Below, in pieces: positions 51,155 to 59,446 of a DNA stretch of 64,000 bases. The stretch comes from Pseudonocardia terrae. Its GTDB lineage: Bacteria > Actinomycetota > Actinomycetes > Mycobacteriales > Pseudonocardiaceae. The notes below the pieces were generated by a model that was not told where the DNA came from, made no database searches, and saw nothing but the letters and a program-made list of their open reading frames with translations. Positions within the stretch are counted from its first letter, which is position 1. Each line of letters begins with the position of its first letter. The position numbers and the translations under genes are program-made. The DNA is taken from positions 1-64,000 of the forward strand of contig NZ_JAJTTE010000010.1 of the NCBI RefSeq assembly GCF_021343995.1. Reading direction: 5' to 3'.

Positions 51155-51277
51155 CGTTCTCGGGTCGTCGCGGGTGCGGTTCTCCCCGTTCCGGCTCGTC
51201 GGCGGCTCCCGGCCGCCCGGAGGAGTCGGGGTCCTGCCCGGTCGGACGGGCTCCGCGACGGGTTCGCCCACCCCTCT

Positions 51278-51295
51278 TTGGCACCGAGTGCCGAA
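51278..51295 (+). promoter_or_regulatory. Palindromic operator candidate upstream of the MftD-like gene
   Basis: TTGGCACCGAGTGCCGAA is a near-perfect dyad (TTGGCAC against GTGCC-AA). It lies 52 bases before the ATG and next to TAGTAGGGT, a possible -10 region. The form is typical of TetR-family operators, which often control mycofactocin-type genes; the regulator is not in this window. Confidence 0.5.
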
Positions 51296-51347
51296 ATAGT
51301 AGGGTGACCGCAGACACGCGGATCCGAGCTGCGAAGGGGCAGGCGCG

Positions 51348-52523
51348 ATGGCCAGCACCAAACAATGGTTCGAGACGATCGCCGAGGCACAGCGGAGGGC
51401 GAAGAAGCGCCTGCCGCGGTCGGTGTACCTGGCGCTGGTCGCGGGCACCGAGAAGGGCCTCACGATCTCCGACAACGTCGAGGCGTTCAGCGAGCTGGGC
51501 TTCCGCCCGCGCATCGCCGACCTCCCGGCCCAGCGGAACCAGGCGACCACCGTGATGGGCCAGGACATCTCGTTCCCGGTCATCATCTCGCCGACGGGCG
51601 TGCAGGCCGTGTACCCGGAGGGCGAGGTCGCCGTGGCGCGCGCCGCCGCCGGGGCGGGCACCGCGATGGGCCTGAGCTCGTTCGCGAGCCGGTCGATCGA
51701 GGACGTCGCGGCCGTGAACGACAAGACCTTCTTCCAGATGTACTGGGTGGGCAGCCGCGACCAGTTGCTGGCCCGCGCCGAGCGCGCGAAGAAGGCCGGC
51801 GCCAAGGGCCTGATCATGACCCTGGACTGGTCGTTCGACTCCGCCCGGGACTGGGACGCCCCGATGATCCCGGAGAAGGTGAACCTCAAGGCGGCGATGC
51901 ACTTCGCGCCCGAGGTGCTGCGCAAGCCGCGCTGGCTGTGGGACTTCGCCAAGACCGGCACGCTGCCCGACCTGACCACCCCGAACCTGGCGATCGGCGA
52001 CGAGGCGCCGCCGACCTTCTTCGGCGCCTACTTCCAGTGGATGCAGACCCCGCCGGTGACCTGGGCGGACGTGGCCTGGCTGCGCGAGCAGTGGGACGGC
52101 CCGTTCGCGGTCAAGGGGATCATGCACCCGGACGACGCCCGCCGGGCGGTCGACGCGGGCTGCACCGCGATCTCGGTGTCCAACCACGGTGGCAACAACC
52201 TCGACGGCACCCCGGCCTCGATCCGCGCGCTGCCGGCGGTCGTCGACGCGGTCGGCGACCAGATCGAGGTGCTGCAGGACGGCGGCATCCGCCGGGGCTC
52301 GGACGTGGTGAAGGCGCTCGCGCTGGGCGCCAAGGCCGTGCTGATCGGCCGCGCCTACCTGTGGGGCATGGCCGCCGCGGGCCAGCACGGCGTGACCAAC
52401 ACCCTCGAGGTGCTGCGCCAGGGCATCGACTCGACGCTGCTCGGGCTGGGCAAGTCCAGCATCCACGAGCTGTCCCGGGACGACCTGGTGATCCCGGAGG
52501 ACTTCGCCCTCAACGCGAAGTAG
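51348..52523 (+). CDS. MftD-like FMN-dependent alpha-hydroxy-acid-dehydrogenase-family protein
   Basis: A 391-residue FMN barrel enzyme. LPRSVYLALVAGTEKGLTISDNVEAF, VIISPTGVQAVYPEGEVAVARAAAGAGTAMGLSSFAS, SVSNHGGNNLDGTPASIRALP (catalytic His and loop) and QDGGIRRGSDVVKALALGAKAVLIGRAYLWG match MftD. MftD oxidises the mycofactocin precursor AHDP during cofactor maturation. The usual mftA, mftB, mftC and mftE neighbours are absent, so this is either a detached copy or an MftD-like enzyme with another substrate. Confidence 0.85.
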   Translation: MASTKQWFETIAEAQRRAKKRLPRSVYLALVAGTEKGLTISDNVEAFSELGFRPRIADLPAQRNQATTVMGQDISFPVIISPTGVQAVYPEGEVAVARAAAGAGTAMGLSSFASRSIEDVAAVNDKTFFQMYWVGSRDQLLARAERAKKAGAKGLIMTLDWSFDSARDWDAPMIPEKVNLKAAMHFAPEVLRKPRWLWDFAKTGTLPDLTTPNLAIGDEAPPTFFGAYFQWMQTPPVTWADVAWLREQWDGPFAVKGIMHPDDARRAVDAGCTAISVSNHGGNNLDGTPASIRALPAVVDAVGDQIEVLQDGGIRRGSDVVKALALGAKAVLIGRAYLWGMAAAGQHGVTNTLEVLRQGIDSTLLGLGKSSIHELSRDDLVIPEDFALNAK

Positions 52524-52532
52524 GCCGCACCT

Positions 52533-52637
52533 CGCACCATGGCTCCATAACGCGCTCGAAGCCCCGGCCGGAAGTGCGTTATGGAGCCATGACGCGTTCG
52601 TGGCCTCCGCCGGCGCGCGTTATGGCTCCCTACTGCG
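52533..52637. repeat. Three family C palindromes, 41-42 bases apart
   Basis: Copies start at 52533, 52575 and 52616. They share ATGG-CT-CCAT or ATGG-AG-CCAT with CGC/GCG arms, for example ACCATGGCTCCATAACGC and GCGTTATGGAGCCATGAC. The third is degenerate (TTATGGCTCCCTACTG). They fill the gap between the convergent MftD-like and ABC permease genes and end six bases before the latter stop. Confidence 0.82.
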
Positions 52638-52643
52638 TCAGGA

Positions 52644-53558
52644 CTACGCGCCCGCCAGACCCCGGGCCCGGAGCACCCGGCGTTCGAGCGGCCGGAAGAC
52701 CAGCAGCTCGATGCCGATCCCGACGACCAGGATCAGCAGGACCGCCGAGAACACCGCGGCGATGTTGTTGAAGTCGCTGCCGTTCTTCAGATAGGCGCCC
52801 AGCCCGATGCCGAGGGCCGGCCCGGCGGCGATGATCTCGGCCGCCATCAGCGAGCGCCACGAGAAGGCCCAGCCCTGCTTGCACCCGGCCAGGTAGCCGG
52901 GCAGCGCCGCGGGGAGCAGGACGTGCCGGGCGCTCGCCAGGCCGCGGGCGCCGAGCACCCGGCCGACCCGCGGCAGGATCGGCGGGATCTGGTCGACGCC
53001 CGCCACCAGGCCGTTGGCGATCGACGGCACCGAGCCGAGCAGCACGACGAAGTAGATCGTGGCGTCCGTCAGCCCGAACCAGAGCACCGCGGCCGGCACC
53101 CACGCCACCGACGGGAGGCTCTGCAGGCCGGACAGCAGCGGCCCGATCGCCGACCGCACCACCGGCACCTTCGCCACGAGCAGGCCCAGCGGCGTGGCGA
53201 TGACGAGCGCGATCGCGAAGCCGAGGAAGGCCCGGCTGATCGAGGTCCACAGGATCGACCAGATGCTGCCGTCGGCGACGATGCCCAGGAACTCGTCCCA
53301 GACCGCCGCGGGCGCGGGCAGCTTGTACTCCGGCGTGACCGCCGAGGCCCACACGATCTGCCAGATCACCACGATCAGCACGAGCGCGACCACGGGCGGC
53401 AGCACGCTCCTCGACGCCCGCCGCCACCACGGGACGCGGTTGACGGTCGGGGTGTCGAGCGCGTCGAGCCCGGCGAGCGCCCTCGCGCTGTCGTCCGTGC
53501 CGGTGTCGGTGTTGGTGTCCGTGCTGGTGTTGCGGTGTTCCACGAGCTCAGGCGGCAT
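52644..53558 (-). CDS. ABC transporter permease (sulfonate/nitrate/taurine type)
   Basis: A 304-residue permease with about six helices. It has the EAA-loop region of SsuC/TauC/NrtB proteins: PRVGRVLGARGLASARHVLLPAALPGYLAGCKQGWAFSWRSLMAAEII. The N-terminal tail is Thr/Asp rich (TSTDTNTDTGTDD). Its start overlaps the ATPase gene by 11 bases. Imported compound uncertain: this family takes up sulfonates, taurine, nitrate or pyrimidine precursors. Confidence 0.9.
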   Translation of the reverse strand: MPPELVEHRNTSTDTNTDTGTDDSARALAGLDALDTPTVNRVPWWRRASRSVLPPVVALVLIVVIWQIVWASAVTPEYKLPAPAAVWDEFLGIVADGSIWSILWTSISRAFLGFAIALVIATPLGLLVAKVPVVRSAIGPLLSGLQSLPSVAWVPAAVLWFGLTDATIYFVVLLGSVPSIANGLVAGVDQIPPILPRVGRVLGARGLASARHVLLPAALPGYLAGCKQGWAFSWRSLMAAEIIAAGPALGIGLGAYLKNGSDFNNIAAVFSAVLLILVVGIGIELLVFRPLERRVLRARGLAGA

Positions 53559-54348
53559 GGCTGGTGATCACCTGTCGCAGCCGGCCCGTGATCTCGTCGT
53601 GCAGCTCCGGCCCGTGCTCGTCGACGCTCCACTCGCGCACGACCGTGCCCGGCCGCGACGAGAGCAGGACGACGCGCTGGGCCAGCCGGACGGCCTCGCG
53701 GACGTCGTGGGTGACGAAGACCACCGTGGTGCCGGTGGCCTCCCACACCCGGAGCAGCTCGCCCTGCAGGACGTCCCGGGTGATGGCGTCGAGCGCGGCG
53801 AAGGGCTCGTCCATCAGCAGCAGGCCGGGGGCGTCCCCCTCCGTGCTGGTGGCCGCGGCGAGCGCCCGGGCCAGCGACACGCGCTGGCGCATGCCGCCGG
53901 AGAGCTCGTGCGGGCGCTTGTCGCCCACGCCGTCGAGCCGGACGAGCTCGAGCAGCTCCCGGGCCCGCGTGCGGCGGGCGCCGCGGCCCTGCCCGGCGAG
54001 CTGCAGCGGCAGTTCCACGTTGCGGGCGGCCGTCAGCCACGGCATGAGCGCGGCCTCCTGGAACATGAACGACGGGCGCGCCGCGGTCACCGACACCGTG
54101 CCGGTCGTCGGCTTCTCCAGCCCGGCGAGCAGGTTGAGCAGCGTCGACTTGCCGCAGCCCGAGGCGCCCAGCAGGCAGAGGAACTCGCCGTGGGCCACGC
54201 GGAGGTCGATCCCGCGCAGCGCCGTGACGGCCGCGGTGCCGGTGCCGAAGGTCTTGCCGACCCCCGTCAGGTCGACGGCCGTGGTCGCCGGAGCGGGTCG
54301 CACCTCGGCGAGGCCTGGGCCGGAGTCCGTGAGAGTCACCTTGCTCAT
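53548..54348 (-). CDS. ABC transporter ATPase (sulfonate/nitrate/taurine type)
   Basis: A 266-residue ATPase: Walker A GASGCGKST, Q-loop MFQEAAL, signature LSGGMRQR, Walker B LLLMDEPFAALD and H-loop VTHDVREA. The SsuB/TauB group is indicated by the VREAVRLAQRVVLLSSRPG ending. It overlaps the binding-protein gene by four bases (ATGA) and the permease gene by 11, so the three are one operon. Confidence 0.92.
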   Translation of the reverse strand: MSKVTLTDSGPGLAEVRPAPATTAVDLTGVGKTFGTGTAAVTALRGIDLRVAHGEFLCLLGASGCGKSTLLNLLAGLEKPTTGTVSVTAARPSFMFQEAALMPWLTAARNVELPLQLAGQGRGARRTRARELLELVRLDGVGDKRPHELSGGMRQRVSLARALAAATSTEGDAPGLLLMDEPFAALDAITRDVLQGELLRVWEATGTTVVFVTHDVREAVRLAQRVVLLSSRPGTVVREWSVDEHGPELHDEITGRLRQVITSHAA

Positions 54349-55430
54349 CCCTGCTTGTCGAGGTCCGCGGCGTCGACGGGGGTCTGCCCGGCGGCCTGGC
54401 GGACGGCGTTGAGGGCGGTCACGTCGACGAAGCCCTGCAGGTTCGTCTCCTTCGGCGTGGCGCCCGCGGTCACGCTGTCCTTGGACAGCTGGGGGAAGGT
54501 CGAGGCGAGCGGGTCGCTGTCGAAGCTGAGCTCGGAGAAGGCGCGGTCGAGCACCGGCTGGGACAGCGACGAGTTCGTGATCTGCTTGATCGAGTCGTTC
54601 GTGATCGTCTTGGCCTGGTCGGTGTTCGCGGTGGCGAAGTCGACGGCCTTCAGCTCACCGCGCAGCAGTGCCTCGACCGACTGCGGGTGCTCCTGGAGGA
54701 ACTGCGTGCGGACGATCACGACGGTGGTCGGGAACTTGCCGTCCGGCCACAGGGACTTCTCGTCGACGAGGACCTTCGCCCCGGCGTCGACCAGCCGCGA
54801 GCTCCACGGCTCGGGCAGCCAGCCGCCCGCGACCTGGCCCTGCTTGAACAGATCGAGCGTGCGGGGGTTGTCGATGTTCTGGACGGTGACCTTGTCCGGG
54901 CCCTCGCCGATCTCGAGGTTGTTCTCCTTCAGCCACTTCTTGAGCGCGACGTCCTGGGTGTTGCCGGCCTGCGGGGTGGCGATGATCTTGCCCTTGAGCT
55001 GGTCCGGCGTGGTGATGTCCGGGGAGGTGACGAGCTGGGCGCCGGCGGAGGTGGAGCCGGCGACCAGCCGGACGGCCTCGCCGTTTGACTTCGCGAAGGC
55101 GTTGATGGCCGGGCTGGAGCCGATGAAGGCGACGTCGAGCGAGCCGCCGAGCAGGGCGTTCACCTCGTCCGGCCCGGCGTTGAAGGTCTGGGTGGTCAGC
55201 TTCGTGCCGCTGCCCAGCTCCTCGGCGAAGTAGTTCTGGGCCACGCCGATCAGCGCGGGCGCGTGCGTGATGTTCGGGAAGTAGCCGAGGCGGAGCTCGG
55301 TCGCGGGGGAGGTGCTGGCGGGAGCGGCGGGCGTGCTCTCCTGCGCGCGCGAGCAGCCTGCGGCCAGGCCGACGGCGGCCAGGGCGGCGAGCAGGACGGA
55401 CGCGCGGCGGCGCAGGGCGGGGGCGAACAT
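54345..55430 (-). CDS. Substrate-binding lipoprotein of the sulfonate/nitrate/taurine ABC importer
   Basis: A 361-residue lipoprotein: signal peptide with lipobox LAAGC, then a type 2 periplasmic-binding fold of the SsuA/NrtA class (LRLGYFPNITHAPALIGVAQNYFAEELG, GPDEVNALLGGSLDVAFIGSSPAINAF, VAGGWLPEPWSSRLVDAGAKVLVDE). The sequence resembles SsuA-like proteins more than nitrate-binding ones. First gene of the three-gene operon. The ATG at 55430 starts the signal peptide; a GTG at 55457 is possible. Confidence 0.9.
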   Translation of the reverse strand: MFAPALRRRASVLLAALAAVGLAAGCSRAQESTPAAPASTSPATELRLGYFPNITHAPALIGVAQNYFAEELGSGTKLTTQTFNAGPDEVNALLGGSLDVAFIGSSPAINAFAKSNGEAVRLVAGSTSAGAQLVTSPDITTPDQLKGKIIATPQAGNTQDVALKKWLKENNLEIGEGPDKVTVQNIDNPRTLDLFKQGQVAGGWLPEPWSSRLVDAGAKVLVDEKSLWPDGKFPTTVVIVRTQFLQEHPQSVEALLRGELKAVDFATANTDQAKTITNDSIKQITNSSLSQPVLDRAFSELSFDSDPLASTFPQLSKDSVTAGATPKETNLQGFVDVTALNAVRQAAGQTPVDAADLDKQG

Positions 55431-55584
55431 GGGCGGTGGTGGGTCCTTCCGGGGCACCGGTCCGCCCCGGACCGGCCGGGACGACCCGGCGGGTTGCGAT
55501 GCGCGTCAGGTCGCGCGGGCGCTCGGGCGGGGTCGGGGCAGGGCGCGACGACCGGTGCCCGGGTCCGGGCGGGCGCGTCGGCCC

Positions 55585-55704
55585 TCAGCGACATCCCTCG
55601 TCGAACGCATGGCTCCGGCGCGAGGGCCAGAAGCGCTCGAGATCGAACGACCGCAGCGCGGGATGCGGGACGGGGGACCCGTCACCGTGCGCAGCAGCCG
55701 TCAT
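55585..55704 (-). CDS. Candidate 39-residue leader peptide upstream of the ABC operon
   Basis: An ATG-started frame of 40 codons ends ERFWPSRRSHAFDEGCR, 154 bases before the binding-protein gene. A single Cys codon lies second from last, and SRRSH weakly recalls the RRHxD leader motif seen before sfnG. No clear ribosome-binding site. It may be chance. Confidence 0.25.
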   Translation of the reverse strand: MTAAAHGDGSPVPHPALRSFDLERFWPSRRSHAFDEGCR

Positions 55705-55882
55705 GCCCCCATCGTGCGACGCCGGCGTGGACCGGACAACCTCGCGCCCGGATCCCGGGAACGGCCGGGAATTGACCGGACAACCGTACGGATAATGCGG
55801 ATGCCTTGACCTGTCCGGGTCGCTCGGCGACCATCGGGCCGTCATACCGAGTAGTACGGTCACGGACGACCTGGAGGACCCG

Positions 55883-57112
55883 GTGCGTGTCACGAAGGTG
55901 TGGACGGCGGTCTGTGCGCTGATCGGCGCACTCGCCCTGACGGCGGGGTGCGCGAACTCCGGCTCGGCCCCGACGGGCGGGTCGGGCGGCTCCGGCGGCG
56001 CGAGCAGCTCGTCGTCGGGCCCCGTGAAGGTCGGCGTGATCGTGCCGCTGAGCGGGCCGGCGGGTCCCAACGGGCAGGACGTGCTCGACGCCATCCAGGT
56101 CCAGGCGGACCTCGTCAACGCGCAGGGCGGCGTCCTCGGCAGGCAGCTGCAGATCGTCGCCAAGGACGACCAGAGCAACCCGGCCAACGGTGTGAGCGCC
56201 GCGACGCAGCTGGCGAGCGAGGGCGTGTCCGTCGTGATGGGCGGCTGGAACTCGCCGGTCACGCTGGCGATCCAGCCCGTGCTGGTGCGGGCCGGGATCC
56301 TCAACATCACCACGATCCCGCAGAACGCCACCATCCTCGGCAACGCCGACCCCGACGCCGTCCGGCTCAACGCCGGCAACGCGGTCGGCGCCTACGTCGC
56401 CGGCCAGTACCTGACGAAGAACCTCGGGGCGAAGTCCGTCGGCTACCTGCTCGAGAACGACGCCTACGGCAAGGACCTCGGCGCCCTGCTCAGCGCCCAG
56501 CTCCAGCCGGCCGGCGTCGCGGTCGCCTCCGAGCAGACCTTCGACTACTCGGCCACGGACTTCCGGGTGCCGCTGTCGAACATCCAGGGCGCGGCACCGC
56601 AGGCGGTCTTCTCGGCGAACGCCGCCGAGTCCTCCGGGATGCCGGCGCTGGCCCAGCAGTACGCCCGCTCCGGGATCGGGGCGCCGCACGTCGCCGCGCT
56701 CGGCACCGTGTCGCCGAAGGTGATCGACCTGGCCGGCGGCGCCGCCGTCGACGGGCTGTACTCGGCGGACATCTACTTCCCCGACGTCGCGCCGTTCAAC
56801 GGCTACCCGCAGAACCAGAAGTTCGCCGACGCCTTCCGGCAGAAGACCGGCAACGCGCCGGACAAGTACGCCGCGCTCGGCGCGGAGAGTGTCGAGGTGT
56901 GGGCGGCCGCGGTGGCGAAGGCGGGCTCGCTGGACCGGCAGCCGGTGGCGGACGCCATCCACGGGCAGACCTTCACCGACACCGTGATGGGCGACGTGAG
57001 CTTCACGGACAAGGGCCAGATGCAGACGAAGGTCTACGCCTTCACGGTCGAGGGCGGGAAGGTCAAGGTCCTCGACGAGGTCCCCGTCCCGGCGGAGGTC
57101 TGGAACTCGTGA
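55883..57112 (+). CDS. livK: Branched-chain-amino-acid-type ABC transporter binding lipoprotein
   Basis: A 409-residue type 1 binding protein: signal peptide with lipobox LTAGC, Gly/Ser linker, then VKVGVIVPLSGPAGPNGQDVLDAIQVQADLVNAQGGVLGRQLQIVAKDDQ, the classic LivK opening. It is the first gene of a seven-gene unit in which neighbouring genes overlap by four bases. LivK relatives also bind amides, urea and aromatic compounds. Stop overlaps the next GTG. Confidence 0.9.
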   Translation: MRVTKVWTAVCALIGALALTAGCANSGSAPTGGSGGSGGASSSSSGPVKVGVIVPLSGPAGPNGQDVLDAIQVQADLVNAQGGVLGRQLQIVAKDDQSNPANGVSAATQLASEGVSVVMGGWNSPVTLAIQPVLVRAGILNITTIPQNATILGNADPDAVRLNAGNAVGAYVAGQYLTKNLGAKSVGYLLENDAYGKDLGALLSAQLQPAGVAVASEQTFDYSATDFRVPLSNIQGAAPQAVFSANAAESSGMPALAQQYARSGIGAPHVAALGTVSPKVIDLAGGAAVDGLYSADIYFPDVAPFNGYPQNQKFADAFRQKTGNAPDKYAALGAESVEVWAAAVAKAGSLDRQPVADAIHGQTFTDTVMGDVSFTDKGQMQTKVYAFTVEGGKVKVLDEVPVPAEVWNS

Positions 57113-57870
57113 CCGCCCTCCGCGCGGAGGGTCTCTCGGTCCGGTACGGCAGCCTGCAGGCCCTCGACGACGTGTCGTTCGCGGTCGACGGCGGCGAGAT
57201 CCTCGGCGTCATCGGCCCGAACGGCGCGGGCAAGAGCAGCAGCTTCGCCGCGGTCACCAACGTGGTGCGGCGCAGCGGCCGGGTGCTGCTGCACGGCGAG
57301 GACACCGACGGCGTGCCCACCCAGGTGCTGGCGCGGCGCGGACTGCGCCGGACCTTCCAGCAGAACTCGTTCTTCGGCGGCCTGACCGTGCTGGAGAACG
57401 CGATGACGGCCTTCCAGGTGGAGCGCGGGACCGGGCTCGGCGGCGCGATCGTCGCGCCCTGGCGGGAGGCCCGGGCGCGGCGGGAGTGCCGGGCCGCGGC
57501 CCGTGCGCTCCTGGCGGACTTCGGGATCGCCGAGCGCCACCACGACACCCGCCCGGACGACCTGCCCTACGGCCTGCAGCGCGTGCTGTCCGTCGCCCTG
57601 GCGCACGGCCCCGGGGCGCGGGTGCTGCTCGTCGACGAGCCGGCGGCCGGGGTCGGCGGCGACGACATGCGCGCCCTCGCCGACCTGCTCCGCGCGCTGC
57701 GGGAGCGTGGGCTCGCGATCGTGCTCATCGAGCACCACATGGACCTGGTGATGGAGATCGTCGACCGGCTGCTCGTGATCGACCGCGGCGAGACGATCGC
57801 CTACGGCCCGCCCGCCGAGGTGCAGCGCGACCCGCGGGTGCTCGAGGCGTACCTGGGGCGGACGGCGTGA
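57109..57870 (+). CDS. livG: Liv-type ABC transporter ATPase (LivG)
   Basis: A 253-residue ATPase with GPNGAGKSS (Walker A), LPYGLQRVLSVALA in place of the usual LSGGQ-like signature, LLVDEPAAGVGG (Walker B) and IEHHMDLVMEIVDRLLVIDRGETIAYG, the LivG ending. The signature LPYGLQR is the normal LivG variant. GTGA overlaps at both ends. Confidence 0.9.
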   Translation: MTALRAEGLSVRYGSLQALDDVSFAVDGGEILGVIGPNGAGKSSSFAAVTNVVRRSGRVLLHGEDTDGVPTQVLARRGLRRTFQQNSFFGGLTVLENAMTAFQVERGTGLGGAIVAPWREARARRECRAAARALLADFGIAERHHDTRPDDLPYGLQRVLSVALAHGPGARVLLVDEPAAGVGGDDMRALADLLRALRERGLAIVLIEHHMDLVMEIVDRLLVIDRGETIAYGPPAEVQRDPRVLEAYLGRTA

Positions 57871-58595
57871 GCGCGCTGCTCGACGTCGCCGACCTGCGGG
57901 TTCGCTACGGGCACAGCCTGGCCGTCCACGGGGTGTCGCTGCGGGTGGGCGGCGGCGAGCTCGTCGCGGTCGCCGGGGCCAACGGCGCGGGCAAGTCGAC
58001 GCTGGTCGACGCCGTCGCCGGGTGGTCGCGCGGGCGGCCGACGGTGACGGGGTCCGTGGTGCTCGCGGGCCGCGACGTCGGCCGGCTCGCCGCCCACCGC
58101 CGCGCCAAGCTCGGCCTGGTGCTGGTGCCGGAGGGCAAGGGCGTGTTCGACGGGATGACGGTCCGGGAGAACCTGCAGGTGGTGCGCCCGCCGCGCGAGG
58201 CGGCCGGGCGGCCGTACTCGGTCGACGACGTCCTCGACGTCTTCCCCCGGCTGCGCGAGCGGATCGCCGCCCACTGCTCGACGCTCTCCGGCGGCGAGCG
58301 GCAGATGGTGGCGATCGGCCGTGCGCTGCGGGCGGCGCCGCGCCTGCTGATCCTCGACGAGCCGTCGGTCGGCCTGGCGCCCCGGCTCGTCGTCGAGGTC
58401 CTCACGCACATCCGTGACCTGGTGGACGACGGGTTGTCGGTGCTCCTCGTCGAGCAGAACGTGCGGGCCGCGCTCGAGGTCGCCGACCGGCTCCACCTGC
58501 TCGACCAGGGCCGGATCGTCGCCTCGGGCACCGCCGCGCAGATGCGCGAGGACACCCGCGTCGCCCAGGCCTACCTCGGAGGGCTGGGCTCGTGA
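57867..58595 (+). CDS. livF: Liv-type ABC transporter ATPase (LivF)
   Basis: A 242-residue ATPase: GANGAGKST, VPEGKGVFDGMTVRENL (typical LivF), LSGGERQMVAIGRAL, LLILDEPSVGLAP and LVEQNVRAALEVADRLHLLDQGRIVASG. Partner of LivG. Start GTG overlaps the upstream stop. Confidence 0.92.
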   Translation: MSALLDVADLRVRYGHSLAVHGVSLRVGGGELVAVAGANGAGKSTLVDAVAGWSRGRPTVTGSVVLAGRDVGRLAAHRRAKLGLVLVPEGKGVFDGMTVRENLQVVRPPREAAGRPYSVDDVLDVFPRLRERIAAHCSTLSGGERQMVAIGRALRAAPRLLILDEPSVGLAPRLVVEVLTHIRDLVDDGLSVLLVEQNVRAALEVADRLHLLDQGRIVASGTAAQMREDTRVAQAYLGGLGS

Positions 58596-59446
58596 TCCTC
58601 GCCGCCCTGGTCAACGGGCTCGCGCTCGGCGCGGGCTACGCGCTCCTCGCCGTCGGCTGGACGGTGCTGCTCGGCGCCGCCCGCCTGGTCAACTTCGCGC
58701 ACGGCCAGCTCTACATGATCGGCGCGTTCGTCACCTGGTTCGTGATCAGCCGGTTCGGTCTGCCCTACGGTATCGCCGTCCCGGTCGCGCTGGTGGTCGT
58801 GGCCCTGCTCGGCGTGGTCCTGCAGCTGCTGATGACCCGGATGACGCTCGACCAGAACATCGTCAACCTCATGCTGGTGACGCTCGCGTTCGGCTACCTG
58901 CTGCAGGGCGGCGCGGCGCTGCTGTTCGGCGGCGACCCGCAGACGATCGACAGCCCGCTGCAGCAGCAGGACCTGGCGCTCGGGGCCGCGCGGTTCACCG
59001 GGCAGGACGTGCTGATCGTCGTGCTGGCCCTGGCCTTCTACGCGCTGACGTTCGTGGTCCTCGGCCGCACCGACCTGGGCCGGATGGTCCGCGGCGTCGC
59101 GGAGGACCCGAAGCTCGCCCAGCTCTACGGCATCAACGCCGCCCGGGTCTACCTCGCGGTGTTCGTGTTCGCGGCGGTCTGTGCGGCGCTCGCGGGTGCG
59201 GTGGTGGGCCCGCGCAGTCCCATCCTCACGTCCATGGGCTTCGAGGAGGTCATCATCACCTTCCTCGTGGTGGTGCTCGCGGGCGTCGGCAACCTCGTCG
59301 GGGGGCTCGTCGTGGCTATCGGACTCGGCCTGTTCACGGCCTTCTTCGGGACGTTCTTCCCGCCGGCCTACTCGACCGCCGCGGCGTTCGTCGTGCTGCT
59401 GGCCGTGCTCGTGGTCCGCCCGCAGGGACTGGCGGCCCGCCGATGA
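58592..59446 (+). CDS. livH: Liv-type ABC transporter permease (LivH)
   Basis: A 284-residue permease with about eight helices. ALLAVGWTVLLGAARLVNFAHGQLYMIGAFV and GRMVRGVAEDPKLAQLYGINAARVYLAVFVFAAVCAALAG are LivH hallmarks. It ends RPQGLAARR. GTG start overlaps the livF stop. Confidence 0.92.
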   Translation: MILAALVNGLALGAGYALLAVGWTVLLGAARLVNFAHGQLYMIGAFVTWFVISRFGLPYGIAVPVALVVVALLGVVLQLLMTRMTLDQNIVNLMLVTLAFGYLLQGGAALLFGGDPQTIDSPLQQQDLALGAARFTGQDVLIVVLALAFYALTFVVLGRTDLGRMVRGVAEDPKLAQLYGINAARVYLAVFVFAAVCAALAGAVVGPRSPILTSMGFEEVIITFLVVVLAGVGNLVGGLVVAIGLGLFTAFFGTFFPPAYSTAAAFVVLLAVLVVRPQGLAARR

